64,000 nt of DNA from Arthrobacter psychrochitiniphilus. Its GTDB lineage: Bacteria > Actinomycetota > Actinomycetes > Actinomycetales > Micrococcaceae. Both the position numbers and the translations under genes were made by a program. The stretch spans positions 124,001 through 188,000 of the forward strand of contig NZ_QHLZ01000006.1 in assembly GCF_003185915.1 (NCBI RefSeq), given 5' to 3'. The notes beneath the pieces were generated by a model, which ran no database searches, was not told where the DNA came from, and saw only the letters and a program-made list of their open reading frames with translations. Positions 28,244-36,405 of this stretch are shown here, one piece after another (the stretch's first letter is position 1; every line of letters begins with the position of its first letter).

Positions 28244-28786
28244 ATGATGGACAGCATCATTTCACTTCCGTTCGTCTGGGCTTTCCTGATTCTCTTTTGC
28301 ATCGTTATGTTGCGTTCCAACGCCACCTACTGGGCTGGCCGGGGTCTTGCCGCCGGGGGCCGCAAGACGAAAATGCAAAAATACATGGATTCTTCGGCCG
28401 TACTGCGGGCAGAGAAACTTATTGCCCGCTGGGGTGCACCTGCTGTGAGTGTCAGCTTCTTGACCATCGGTGTTCAAACCGCTGTGAACATGTCTGCTGG
28501 ATTGGGCCGGATGCCCCTGCGCCGCTACATTCCAGCCACAATAGTGGGGTCCATTGCCTGGGCATGTATTTACGCCACTATTGGCATCGCAGCCTTCGAG
28601 GCAGCTTTGGCAGCGGCCGCCGGTTCGCCCTGGGCACTGGTTTTGCTGGTCCTCACCGTGGGTGTCCTGATTCTGGGAGTGCACCTGTTCCGGGTTTCAC
28701 GGAACCGCAAACTGGATCAGAGCGCCCTGGATGACTGTCCCGTCATGGGTGCGGAAATTTCCGGCACAGCCGGCGCTCAAGCCTAA
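28244..28786 (+). CDS. VTT/DedA-like membrane protein
   Basis: 180 residues, from ATG 28244 or the adjacent ATG 28247. Hydrophobic segments lie at about 5-25, 64-84, 99-122 and 126-148. The middle resembles the DedA/VTT core, with YWAGRGL, RWGAPAVSVSFLTIG and the loop NMSAGLGRMPLRRYIPAT. DedA proteins are lipid-phosphate carriers or scramblases. It is shorter than typical DedA (about 200-220), and the assignment is by pattern only. Confidence 0.7.
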   Translation: MMDSIISLPFVWAFLILFCIVMLRSNATYWAGRGLAAGGRKTKMQKYMDSSAVLRAEKLIARWGAPAVSVSFLTIGVQTAVNMSAGLGRMPLRRYIPATIVGSIAWACIYATIGIAAFEAALAAAAGSPWALVLLVLTVGVLILGVHLFRVSRNRKLDQSALDDCPVMGAEISGTAGAQA

Positions 28787-28875
28787 TCATCGTGATGCTC
28801 TCACCGCGTCCGTGACGCGCTTGATGCCCGCCGTCATTTTCTGAAGCTACCCGCCCGAACGGTAGAATCGTTGCC

Positions 28876-29697
28876 ATGGTGGACCTCATAACACTCACAG
28901 CGCTCGAAGCTAGCTCGTACTACAACCATCTCGGTGGGGACCGTTACGAGTCCACGGTTCACGCGCAAGGCGCTTGGAACCCTCACGAGCAGCACATGGC
29001 TCCGGTTGCTGGCCTCATGGTTCAGGCACTCGAACAGTTTCAGCACCGAGATGACATGCGCTTGGCGCGGATTAACTTTGACATCCTCGGGTTGATTCCT
29101 GCTGGCGAATTTAGCCTCAAAACCACCTTGCTGCGTCCGGGAAAGACCATTGAACTTCTCCAGACGGAGTTGTTGGCCCAAGGCCGGCCAGCTGTACGCG
29201 CAACAGCGTGGCGGCTGCAAAAAAATGACACCACCGCTATTGAATTTTATGAGGATGAACCGTTGGGCAGCCTCGAGGACTCCGTGCCCTGGGACGGCAT
29301 GGGCCGCTGGCCGGGCGGTTTCATTCAGACCCTTGAGGGCAGGTCCTTGCCGGAGCACCGCGCCGGTCATGGACGGGCGTGGCTGCACAGCCCCTACACC
29401 ATGCTCGACGGCGGAGAGCACGCCTCCGCGCTGGTGCGTCTTATAGGTTTGGTTGACAGTGCCAACGGTGTGGCAGCACGCATGGAGCCGGAACCCGGCG
29501 GTTGGATGTACCCCAACGTTGACCTTTCCATCCACCTGTACCGGGATCCGGTGGGCGAATGGTTGGGTCTGGCCACCCACGTCACCATTGGATCTGACGG
29601 TATTGGTCTAACCTCCTCGGTGCTCCATGATGTCAACGGACCTTTTGGGCGCTCCGAACAAATCTTGACCGTGCGACCCATCCCGCACGCGCAGTGA
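28876..29697 (+). CDS. thioesterase family protein (acyl-CoA thioesterase-like)
   Basis: 273 residues. The layout matches two-hot-dog TesB-like thioesterases: an N-terminal half ending in RINFDILGLIPAGEF and a C-terminal half containing YPNVDLSIHLYRDPVGEWLG (cited from about residue 212), GSDGIGLTSSVLHD and GPFGRSEQIL. It should hydrolyse acyl-CoA thioesters in the cytoplasm. It overlaps the next gene by 4 bases. The acyl-CoA synthetase nearby on the other strand suggests acyl-CoA metabolism. Confidence 0.85.
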   Translation: MVDLITLTALEASSYYNHLGGDRYESTVHAQGAWNPHEQHMAPVAGLMVQALEQFQHRDDMRLARINFDILGLIPAGEFSLKTTLLRPGKTIELLQTELLAQGRPAVRATAWRLQKNDTTAIEFYEDEPLGSLEDSVPWDGMGRWPGGFIQTLEGRSLPEHRAGHGRAWLHSPYTMLDGGEHASALVRLIGLVDSANGVAARMEPEPGGWMYPNVDLSIHLYRDPVGEWLGLATHVTIGSDGIGLTSSVLHDVNGPFGRSEQILTVRPIPHAQ

Positions 29698-30407
29698 GTG
29701 ATCTCCTAGCACCAGCACTGGAAATCCACCGGCAGTTGACCAGCGGTGGCGCCGAAGCCGACCTCAACCGTGCCTTGGATCTGCTGGGGGAGGTTAAACG
29801 TGGGAGTAGGGAAGCAATGGTGCGCTTCTACCGTCCCGAACCCACAGTGGCTTTTGGGCAGCGTGACACCAAACTGCCAGGATTTCTCGCCGCCGAAGAA
29901 GCATCCCGCGTTAACGGCTTTGTGCCTGCCGTACGCCGTGCAGGAGGCAGAGCCGCCGCCTATCACCAAGGAACATTGATTGTTGATCATATCCAGCGCG
30001 AGAAAGACTCCATTGCCGGTGCCAAAGGCCGGTTTGCTTTCTTTGGCGAACTCTTCACCGAGGCATTGCGGGCATTAGGTGTGGACGCGGCTGTTGGTGA
30101 GATTCCCGGAGAATACTGCCCCGGGGAGTTCAGCGTTTACGGCCGTGGGGCCCAGCACAACATCAAGCTGGTGGGTACGGCGCAACGCGTTGTCGCAGGA
30201 GCCTGGTTATTCAGCTCCGTCATTGTGGTGGAAAACTCCCCACCCATCCGTGCAGTGCTAACAGACACCTATGCGGCTTTGGAGCTCGATTGGGAGCCAG
30301 CCACGGCCGGCGCCGCCGAAGATCTGATCCCCACAATCACTGTTGAGGACGTAGAAGCGTCCGTGCTGGCCGCCTACGCTCAGCACACGGAGCTCATTCA
30401 GGCCTGA
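29694..30407 (+). CDS. lipoate-protein ligase A family protein
   Basis: 237 residues from GTG 29694, overlapping the thioesterase stop as GTGA. Family features include FGQRDTKLPGF, the RRAGGRAAAYHQGTL segment that matches the RRxSGGGAVxHxxG lipoyl-binding loop, and GEYCPGEFSVYGRGAQHNIKLVGTAQR with the catalytic Lys in IKLVG. It attaches lipoate or octanoate to E2/GcvH proteins, or transfers a similar acyl group. Coupling to a thioesterase is unusual for lplA. Confidence 0.82.
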   Translation: MSDLLAPALEIHRQLTSGGAEADLNRALDLLGEVKRGSREAMVRFYRPEPTVAFGQRDTKLPGFLAAEEASRVNGFVPAVRRAGGRAAAYHQGTLIVDHIQREKDSIAGAKGRFAFFGELFTEALRALGVDAAVGEIPGEYCPGEFSVYGRGAQHNIKLVGTAQRVVAGAWLFSSVIVVENSPPIRAVLTDTYAALELDWEPATAGAAEDLIPTITVEDVEASVLAAYAQHTELIQA

Positions 30408-30434
30408 ATCGCTCGGTGCTGAGCCCAGACGCAC

Positions 30435-30495
30435 ATCGATCCGTGAGATATGGTCGCTATGAATGACTCATAGGGACCATATCTCACGGATCGAT
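30435..30495. repeat. 61-bp near-perfect palindrome
   Basis: Arms 30435-30462 and 30468-30495 pair over 28 positions with a single G-G mismatch and a 5-nt loop. The outer 21 bp, from ATCGATCCGTGAGATATGGTC on, are perfect. It lies between convergent genes but has an AT-rich stem and no T-run, unlike the terminators elsewhere in the window. It may be a repetitive palindromic element, a bidirectional terminator or a protein-binding site. Confidence 0.85.
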
Positions 30496-30511
30496 GATTT
30501 GGTGCTCTGTT

Positions 30512-31132
30512 CTACTCCTTGATGGCCAGAATTCCCGGCGCCTCGGCAGCAACAGTGGTGGAGTCGCCGTGTCCGGTGTTGACCACAGTCTCGCCCGGCA
30601 GGGTCATGAGACGTTCAGTAATTGATTTCACTATTGTGGGGAAATCGCTGTACGAGCGTCCTGTTGCCCCAGGGCCGCCATTGAACAAGGTATCGCCGGA
30701 GAACACTGTGCCTAGTTCCGCGGCGTAAAAGCAGGTGGAGCCGGGGGAGTGGCCGGGTGTGTGAATCGCCGTCAGCGCAGTGCCTGCAATCTCAAAGCCG
30801 TCGCCATCAGCGATGGTTCCGTCCGGCGTCGTCCCTGGATAAATGTCTTCCCACAGCATTTGGTCTGCGGGGTTCATGAGCACCGGTGCCGCCACCAAAG
30901 TGGCGAACTCGCGAGCGTGGCGGATGTGATCATCGTGGCCGTGCGTGAGCAGCACGGCCTTGACGGCTCTGCCCCCCACCGCGGTGGCAATGGCGGCGGC
31001 GTTGTGGGCTGGATCGATCACATAAACCTCTGCGTCATCACCCACTATCCACACGTTGTTATCAACATCCCAGGTGCCGCCGTCGAGTGAAAAAGTTCCC
31101 GAGGTTACCAAGTGTTCGATCCGTGCACTCAT
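30512..31132 (-). CDS. MBL-fold metallo-hydrolase, probable S-formylmycothiol-pathway partner
   Basis: 206 residues. The metallo-beta-lactamase zinc motif is LLTHGHDDHIRHA (HxHxDH), with later ligands in HTPGHSPGS and FSGDTLF. Its ATG shares a base with the stop of the upstream mycothiol-dependent formaldehyde dehydrogenase (TGATG), so the two are translationally coupled. Small glyoxalase-II-like hydrolases in this position are thought to hydrolyse the S-formylmycothiol product or a related thioester. The biochemical role is inferred from coupling. Confidence 0.85.
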   Translation of the reverse strand: MSARIEHLVTSGTFSLDGGTWDVDNNVWIVGDDAEVYVIDPAHNAAAIATAVGGRAVKAVLLTHGHDDHIRHAREFATLVAAPVLMNPADQMLWEDIYPGTTPDGTIADGDGFEIAGTALTAIHTPGHSPGSTCFYAAELGTVFSGDTLFNGGPGATGRSYSDFPTIVKSITERLMTLPGETVVNTGHGDSTTVAAEAPGILAIKE

Positions 31133-32229
31133 CAGAATTCCACCACAGAGCGCAGCACTGAGCCTTCGCCCATCTTGGCAAACGCTGCCTCGATGTCCGC
31201 AATGCCAATGCGTTCGGTAACAAAGGCATCCAGATCCAGCTTGCCCTGCTTGTACAGATCAACGAGCATGGGGAAATCACGCGAGGGCAGGCAATCCCCG
31301 TACCAAGAGGACTTCAGAGATCCGCCACGACCAAACACGTCCAGCAGGGGCAGTTCCACGGTCATCTCGGGAGTGGGTACACCCACCAGCACCACGGTTC
31401 CAGCCAAATCGCGGGCGTAGAAAGCTTGCTTGTAGGTCTCAGGACGCCCCACGGCGTCAATGACCACATCTGCCCCGAACCCACCGGTGTGATTCTGGAT
31501 AGCGGTGACGGCGTCTTCCACCGAGGAGTCCACCGTATGAGTGGCGCCGAAGGCCAAGGCGGCCGCCAACTTCTTAGGATCGCGGTCCACAGCGATCACG
31601 GTGGTAGCACCTGCCAGAGCTGCTCCTGCAATCGCGGCGGAACCAACCCCGCCACAACCAATTACGGCCACGGTGTCGCCACGCTTGACGCCACCGGTGT
31701 TAATGGCTGCGCCAATACCTGCCATGACGCCGCAGCCCAGCAAGCCCACGGCGGCGGGATCCACATCGGGATCTACCTTGGTGCACTGGCCCGCTGCCAC
31801 GAGAGTCTTTTCAATGAACGCACCAATACCCAGAGCGGGGGAGAGCTCAGTGCCATCCTCGAGCGTCATTTTCTGGGTGGCATTGGCCGTGTTGAAGCAG
31901 TATTGGGCTTGGCCCTTGGCGCAGGCGCGGCAGTTCCCGCACACAGCACGCCAGTTCAGGATCACCCTGTCACCCGGAACAACATTAGTGACACCTTCAC
32001 CCACGGCACTGACAACGCCGGTTGCTTCATGGCCCAGCAAGAACGGGAAATCGTCGCTGATGCCGCCCTGTTTGTAGTGCAGATCCGTGTGGCAGACACC
32101 GCTTGTCAAGATGTCAACGAGAGCCTCTCCCGGGCCGGGATCCGGTACCAGAATGGTTTCCAAGGTGACGGGGGCGTCCTTGTGAAGGACCACTGCGCCC
32201 TTGACTTTGTGAACGGTTTTGTTAATCAA
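31132..32229 (-). CDS. mscR: S-(hydroxymethyl)mycothiol dehydrogenase (mycothiol-dependent formaldehyde dehydrogenase)
   Basis: 365 residues from TTG 32229, 5 nt after AAGGAG. Zinc-dependent class III-type alcohol dehydrogenase: catalytic zinc ligands in SGVCHTDLH and GHEATGVV, four structural-zinc Cys in [15 protein letters not shown], and the NAD-binding GCGGVGSAA. It oxidises the formaldehyde-mycothiol adduct to S-formylmycothiol and can act on S-nitrosomycothiol. The MBL hydrolase follows and a mycoredoxin gene precedes it on the same strand. A small inverted repeat GTGTCCC/GGGAACAC at about 32249-32267 could be an operator. Confidence 0.93.
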   Translation of the reverse strand: MINKTVHKVKGAVVLHKDAPVTLETILVPDPGPGEALVDILTSGVCHTDLHYKQGGISDDFPFLLGHEATGVVSAVGEGVTNVVPGDRVILNWRAVCGNCRACAKGQAQYCFNTANATQKMTLEDGTELSPALGIGAFIEKTLVAAGQCTKVDPDVDPAAVGLLGCGVMAGIGAAINTGGVKRGDTVAVIGCGGVGSAAIAGAALAGATTVIAVDRDPKKLAAALAFGATHTVDSSVEDAVTAIQNHTGGFGADVVIDAVGRPETYKQAFYARDLAGTVVLVGVPTPEMTVELPLLDVFGRGGSLKSSWYGDCLPSRDFPMLVDLYKQGKLDLDAFVTERIGIADIEAAFAKMGEGSVLRSVVEF

Positions 32230-32345
32230 AAGAACTCCTTAAATAGCCGTGTCCCTGCCGGGAACACCCAATGGGGTTCCTGACAGGCTACACGCTTTGA
32301 TACTCCGGAAGAGGCTGGGGAGGGCTGTGCCCCAGCCGCCAGGTC

Positions 32346-32603
32346 TTAGACGCCCAATTTTTCCTTGACATCCTTGAGGGAGGGGTTGGTGGCAGCTGTG
32401 CCATCGGGGTACAAAACCGTAGGGACGGTCTGGTTTCCACCGTTGAGGCTCTCCACCAGTTCGGCAGTGCCGGGAACATCTTCAATGTTGATTTCCGTGT
32501 AACCGATCCCTGAAGCGTCCAGCATCTTCTTCAGGCGTTTGCAGTATCCGCACCAGGTGGTGGAAAACATGGTGATAGTGCCAGCGTCGGGGGTGAAGTC
32601 CAC
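32346..32603 (-). CDS. mrx1: mycoredoxin (glutaredoxin-like, CxxC)
   Basis: 85 residues from GTG 32603, 8 nt after AAGGAG; the frame is open to 32669 but a longer start has no ribosome site. The active site is TWCGYC near residue 18, with cis-Pro motif TVPTV and the short length of mycobacterial Mrx1. It reduces mycothiol mixed disulfides on proteins. It lies 116 bp upstream of the mycothiol dehydrogenase, making a small mycothiol cluster. Confidence 0.9.
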   Translation of the reverse strand: MDFTPDAGTITMFSTTWCGYCKRLKKMLDASGIGYTEINIEDVPGTAELVESLNGGNQTVPTVLYPDGTAATNPSLKDVKEKLGV

Positions 32604-32707
32604 GGTGGGTGCTCCTTGGTGGTTGGGAGAAAGCATGCGGTTGCTACTGGTGATAACGCTACCGGGCATGGGAGATATTCCACGATTGATGTGCCACCAT
32701 GGATGAC

Positions 32708-33433
32708 ATGTGTGGACGTTATGTCATGGCCAGGGCCGTCGGTGATCTGGTGGCAGAGTTGGAAGCAGAAGCTGAGGCGTCGCTGGAAGTGCGAGCCTCG
32801 TGGAATGTTGCCCCCACCACCGATGTGCCGATCGTATTGGAACGGCTCATAGACGGCACGCTTCACCGGCAGGTGCACATAGCGAAGTGGGGGCTGGTGC
32901 CGGGGTGGGCCAAAGATCCCAGCGTCGGGGTGCGAGCCTTCAACGCCCGCAGTGAAACTGTTTTGGACAAGCCCACCTTCCGGACAGCCATGAAGTCAAA
33001 GCGGTGCGGTGTCCCCGTGCAGGGCTATTTCGAATGGAAAAAGTCCCCGGATGGGAAAACCAAGCAGCCCTATTTTGTGCACACCCCCGACGGCGCGCTC
33101 ATCACCTTTGCCGGGCTGTATGAGTGGTGGAAGGATCCGGACAAGGAAAATGGTGCGCCAGATCAGTGGCTGCTCTCTTGCACCATCTTGACCATGGCAT
33201 CCCCTCCCAGCGGCGAATTGGCCACCTTACATGACCGTCTCCCCGTCCCGTTGGGGCGCGAAGCCCTGGCCGAATGGCTGGACCCGGAAAGCCCTGCGGT
33301 GGCTCCGCTGCTGGAAAGTGCCCTTGCACAAGCGTGGGAGCTGGCCGGAACGTGGGTGCTTGATCCGGTCAGTGCCGCCGTGGGCAATGTGCGCAACAAC
33401 GGACCTGAACTGATTGCACCCATCACGGCCTAA
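32708..33433 (+). CDS. SOS response-associated peptidase, YedK/HMCES family
   Basis: 241 residues from ATG 32708. This start is favoured over 32699 because YedK/HMCES proteins must expose Cys2 as N-terminal nucleophile, and the sequence then begins MCGRYV. Other family residues are seen in WNVAPTTDVPIV, WGLVPGWAKD, FNARSET (catalytic Asn), GYFEWKK (Glu) and LHDRLPV (His in MTVS-like turn). It crosslinks to abasic sites in single-stranded DNA, protecting them. No clear LexA box is seen in the 104-bp gap from mrx1. Confidence 0.93.
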   Translation: MCGRYVMARAVGDLVAELEAEAEASLEVRASWNVAPTTDVPIVLERLIDGTLHRQVHIAKWGLVPGWAKDPSVGVRAFNARSETVLDKPTFRTAMKSKRCGVPVQGYFEWKKSPDGKTKQPYFVHTPDGALITFAGLYEWWKDPDKENGAPDQWLLSCTILTMASPPSGELATLHDRLPVPLGREALAEWLDPESPAVAPLLESALAQAWELAGTWVLDPVSAAVGNVRNNGPELIAPITA

Positions 33434-33478
33434 CCTCACATCCCGCCCACTGCCCGTTACGCCATTGCCCCCGGCCCC

Positions 33479-34718
33479 TTACTTCACGCAGGGAATGGTG
33501 CCGCCCTGCAGCGCGCCCGTCCAATCGGAGTAAGTGGCGGTAGTGTTGGCTGCAGCTTTTGCGGCTGCTGCCTTGTCCGCAGCGGAGGTCCCGGAGGTGG
33601 CAGCTGCTTTGGGAGCCGGTGCCAGCAGTTCCTTCACCGTGGTCTGGACCTGGCCAACGTTGACAGTATTAATGGATTCCCCGTTAGGTGCAGTGCCAAA
33701 GCCCGTGATGGGTAGCGTGGTGAAGGAGATATGACCCGCCGTGATGGCAGTGGCCTGCTGTGCCAGTTCAATGAGGTTCAGGCCCTTGTCCACCACGATG
33801 TTGGTGCTGACGGCCGTCAGCACTGCCTCCATTTTTCCGATGTTGGTGAAGGTACCGGCCTGCTTGAGCTGGTGGATCACCGAAACAATGAACGCCTGCT
33901 GCCGGCGTTCACGGTCAAGATCGAAAAAAGGCGCAGTTGGGATTGCTGGTATCCCGGCGCTGGCGCACGAACGCCATGGCCTGGCTGGCTTCGATCTGCT
34001 GCACTCCGGCCTTGAAGTTCGCGCCGGAATACGTGTCCGCCGTGGCTTGGCGCACGCACACGGTGATGGGGGCGATTGCCTGGGCCACTTCGTAAAACCC
34101 TGCCATTGTCACTTCCACAAAGTGGTCAATGTGCACGCTGCCCAGGAATTGGCTCACCGTATCGATTTCGGCGGTGCGCCCTGCATCCCGCGCCTGCTGG
34201 TAGGTGGCGTTGTCATTGGATTGCCCTGCGTTCCGCAACGTGGTCTGTTCGGCGGCGAGGCCAACCCCGTAGGCTTCCCTGATCTTGCCGTAGGTGCCGG
34301 ACTCTGCCGGGATGCCGGCAAGCTCAACGTAGTTGTCACGGGGGATGGAGATGGCAGTGGCCTTGGCGCCGTCGGCCGGGATGTGAATGAGCATCAGGAC
34401 ATTGGCGTTGTAGCCGCCAACGCTCTGGCCGCCGGCGTCGAGAGCGTTGTAGAGGGCGGGCGAGAGCGGTTTGCCCTGCTCGTCAAGTCTTGAGTCGAGG
34501 CCCATGACGAGTATGTTCGTGTCTTTGCTGAGTTTGGGAACCAGATGCGCGGCGGTGAGTGCGTCCGAGCGCGCAATATGGTTGTTGGCGTTGATGACAT
34601 TGAAGGCCACAAAGCCGACGGCCACCACCCCCGTCACCACGGAAATCACCAACCGGCGCTTGTGCTTGGCGCCGGGCCTGGCCAAGTGCCTCTCCGGGCT
34701 CTGTATCTCCGGGCTCAT
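33479..34718 (-). pseudogene. LytR-CpsA-Psr (LCP) family protein, frameshifted
   Basis: LCP enzymes attach teichoic acids or other polymers to peptidoglycan. The gene starts at ATG 34718 after AAGGAG, with a transmembrane helix (about residues 24-44) and LCP motifs NILVMGLDSR, AISIPRDNYVE and AFVRQRRDTSNPN. The frame then stops at 33915. The family-typical continuation DRERRQQAF and the C-terminal part run in another frame from about 33920 to 33479. Removing one T from the T6 run (A6 at 33924-33929 on +) joins both halves into about 412 residues. This is either a real one-base mutation, a slippage site or a sequencing error. Confidence 0.85.
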
Positions 34719-34948
34719 GGTCACGCTCCTTGCTGCGCCCCCACCGCAAAATCGCCGACCCGTCATGATGATCGGGCACTGAAACCATCTTCACATTGCC
34801 CACGGACAAATAGGGGTGAAAAGGCTCAATTGCCGGGGAAGTCCCACCATGTTCCCAGCGTGAGAAAGGAGCCTTGGCCACTCCAGAGGGTAAACCGGCT
34901 CGCTGCAGCGCAGGCAACTCAGCTGGCACAATCAGTGGTGCTGGCGGG

Positions 34949-35226
34949 TCAGACCGTGACGTGACCGGTGCTGTCAACCGCCCAGGTGGGGTTGAAAGCG
35001 ACCTCCCAATGGAAGCCATCCGGGTCAGAGAAGTATCCGCTGTACCCACCCCAAGGCTGGTGGGCGGCTGGATGTTCGATGCCGGCACCGGCCTCCCGTG
35101 CCTGCGCCAAGACCGCATCCACCTCAGCCACGCTGGCAACGTTGTGGCTCAGACTGATGGGAGGGACGCCGTGGGATGGGGTAACACCAAGCTCGGTGGC
35201 CATGGCTGCGCGGTCCCATAGGGACT
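34949..35226 (-). pseudogene. VOC/glyoxalase-family gene lacking its 5' half
   Basis: The C-terminal half of a glyoxalase/bleomycin-resistance (VOC) protein is clear: HNVASVAEVDAVLAQAREAGA and GGYSGYFSDPDGFHWEVAF (short parts cited). The similarity-like reading continues upstream of the ATG 35203 (LWDRAAMATELGV) and ends abruptly at the stop of the GNAT gene. About 55-60 N-terminal residues with the first metal ligands are missing. It was probably truncated by a deletion whose endpoint is near 35227. A short 84-residue product from ATG 35203 remains possible. Confidence 0.7.
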
Positions 35227-35733
35227 TTAGTCGTCGTCTTCTTCCGGTGACCAGCGGTGGAAGTCCAGGGAGAGGTACAAGGCTAAGGCGGCCGAGTTGG
35301 TGGATTCCACGCGCAAAGCGACGTCACGCTTGCCGTTGTTGAACAAGGTGTCCAAGGTGGCCAGCACCAGGTCCTCAGCCAAACCCCGGCGGCGGTGCTC
35401 GCGGTCCGTAATCAGTTCAATGATGAAGGGAGCATCAGGCATGGCGTCGCCAAGAGCGCGCTCAACAACCAGGACGGCGGCAACGATCTTGCCGTTCTCG
35501 TCCAAGGCAACGTGGGAGGCGTCAGGGAGGAGGGTGCCGTACTTTCCAACAAACGCATTCTTCATATCAGCTATGGCGGCATCCAGAGTCTCCCCGGCAA
35601 TGCCTGCGTCGTAGGCGGTGAAGTACAGTTCGCCGAGACGGGGCAGGTCAGAATCGACAATGGTGCGGGAGGCAGTTTTGAGTTCCCGTTCCAGCGGCGT
35701 GGTTCTAGCGATGAGGGTGACCATGTCAGTCAT
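35227..35733 (-). CDS. GNAT family N-acetyltransferase
   Basis: 168 residues from ATG 35733, 7 nt after AAAGGAGC. The acetyl-CoA-binding motif is EHRRRGLAEDLVLATLD, and VESTNSAALALYLSLDFHRW is the typical C-terminal strand-helix. It ends in a run of acidic residues (EEDDD). The acceptor is unknown. It immediately abuts the remnant VOC gene downstream. Confidence 0.85.
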   Translation of the reverse strand: MTDMVTLIARTTPLERELKTASRTIVDSDLPRLGELYFTAYDAGIAGETLDAAIADMKNAFVGKYGTLLPDASHVALDENGKIVAAVLVVERALGDAMPDAPFIIELITDREHRRRGLAEDLVLATLDTLFNNGKRDVALRVESTNSAALALYLSLDFHRWSPEEDDD

Positions 35734-35923
35734 GGAACGCTCCTTTAAGTTGTTGTGGCACCTGTGATAAGACCCAGCCTGCAGCTATAAGGCCATGCTA
35801 GACGCATGAGGTGTCCCCAGTCATCCAGATAATGGTTTGCGCTCCTGGTAGGTGCCCGTTCGGGTGCTTCTTCCCAATTGGCGGATGTATGCCGCGTGAA
35901 ATTGAGCGTACACTTAAATCTAG

Positions 35924-35939
35924 TCGAATATATGTACTA
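35924..35939. promoter_or_regulatory. candidate LexA (SOS) box upstream of the DUF6504-dnaE2 pair
   Basis: TCGAATATATGTACTA matches the actinobacterial SOS pattern TCGAAC-N4-GTTCGA at 9 of 12 fixed positions. It lies in an AT-rich stretch about 65 bp before the gene at 36004, where dnaE2 operons usually carry one. Confidence 0.5.
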
Positions 35940-36003
35940 ATAATTTATTTCCCCCTGAACAGCTCTCATGATTATCCGTTCTGGTGGAGATTGGAGCGCG
36001 CAC

Positions 36004-36405
36004 ATGGGCACCTTTACGGACGCCGTCACAATGGAATGCTCCCCGGAGGGGGAGCCGCTGCGGTTGTGGTGGCGCGGGCTCCTTCATGAGGTCATTGCCC
36101 CGCCCATGAACTGGTATCAGCGCCGGCCCTGGTGGACGGACCAGAGAAGCCTAAGGCCTGGGGAAGGTGTGGGGTATGTGGACGTCCAGATATGGCGTTT
36201 GCAGGTACTGCGGGAAGACGAAGCAGAAAGCCTGACAATGGATGTGGTGCTGTACCGGCCCAGTCTGCGATGGCGTGTCATGAAAGTTCACGCCCGGGTT
36301 CCCCTCGCGGCCAAGGAGGCGCAGGAGCTGGTATCCCCGGAGTGCGCGAACGCGGAAGTGCTGCCCGTGGAAGTAGCTGGCACGGAGGAGTGGTTTGGTG
36401 CGTAA
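36004..36405 (+). CDS. DUF6504-like small protein preceding dnaE2
   Basis: 133 residues from ATG 36004, 8 nt after GGAG; the frame opens at 35968. The sequence is rich in Trp and Arg, with LWWRGLLHEV, QRRPWWTD and a strand VQIWRLQVL, resembling the small proteins found between imuB and dnaE2 in actinobacteria (DUF6504). It overlaps dnaE2 by 8 bases. Its role in translesion synthesis is only inferred from position. The imuA/imuB genes normally upstream are not present. Confidence 0.7.
   Translation: MGTFTDAVTMECSPEGEPLRLWWRGLLHEVIAPPMNWYQRRPWWTDQRSLRPGEGVGYVDVQIWRLQVLREDEAESLTMDVVLYRPSLRWRVMKVHARVPLAAKEAQELVSPECANAEVLPVEVAGTEEWFGA

Noticed and set aside
34719..34948. Possible gene between the LCP start and the VOC remnant
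   Set aside because: Open frames there are short, overlap the LCP start in another frame and lack family features.
35811..36089. Plus-strand ORF of 92 codons before the DUF6504-like gene, considered as an imuB remnant
   Set aside because: It shows no Y-family polymerase motif, and most of it overlaps the real gene in another frame.
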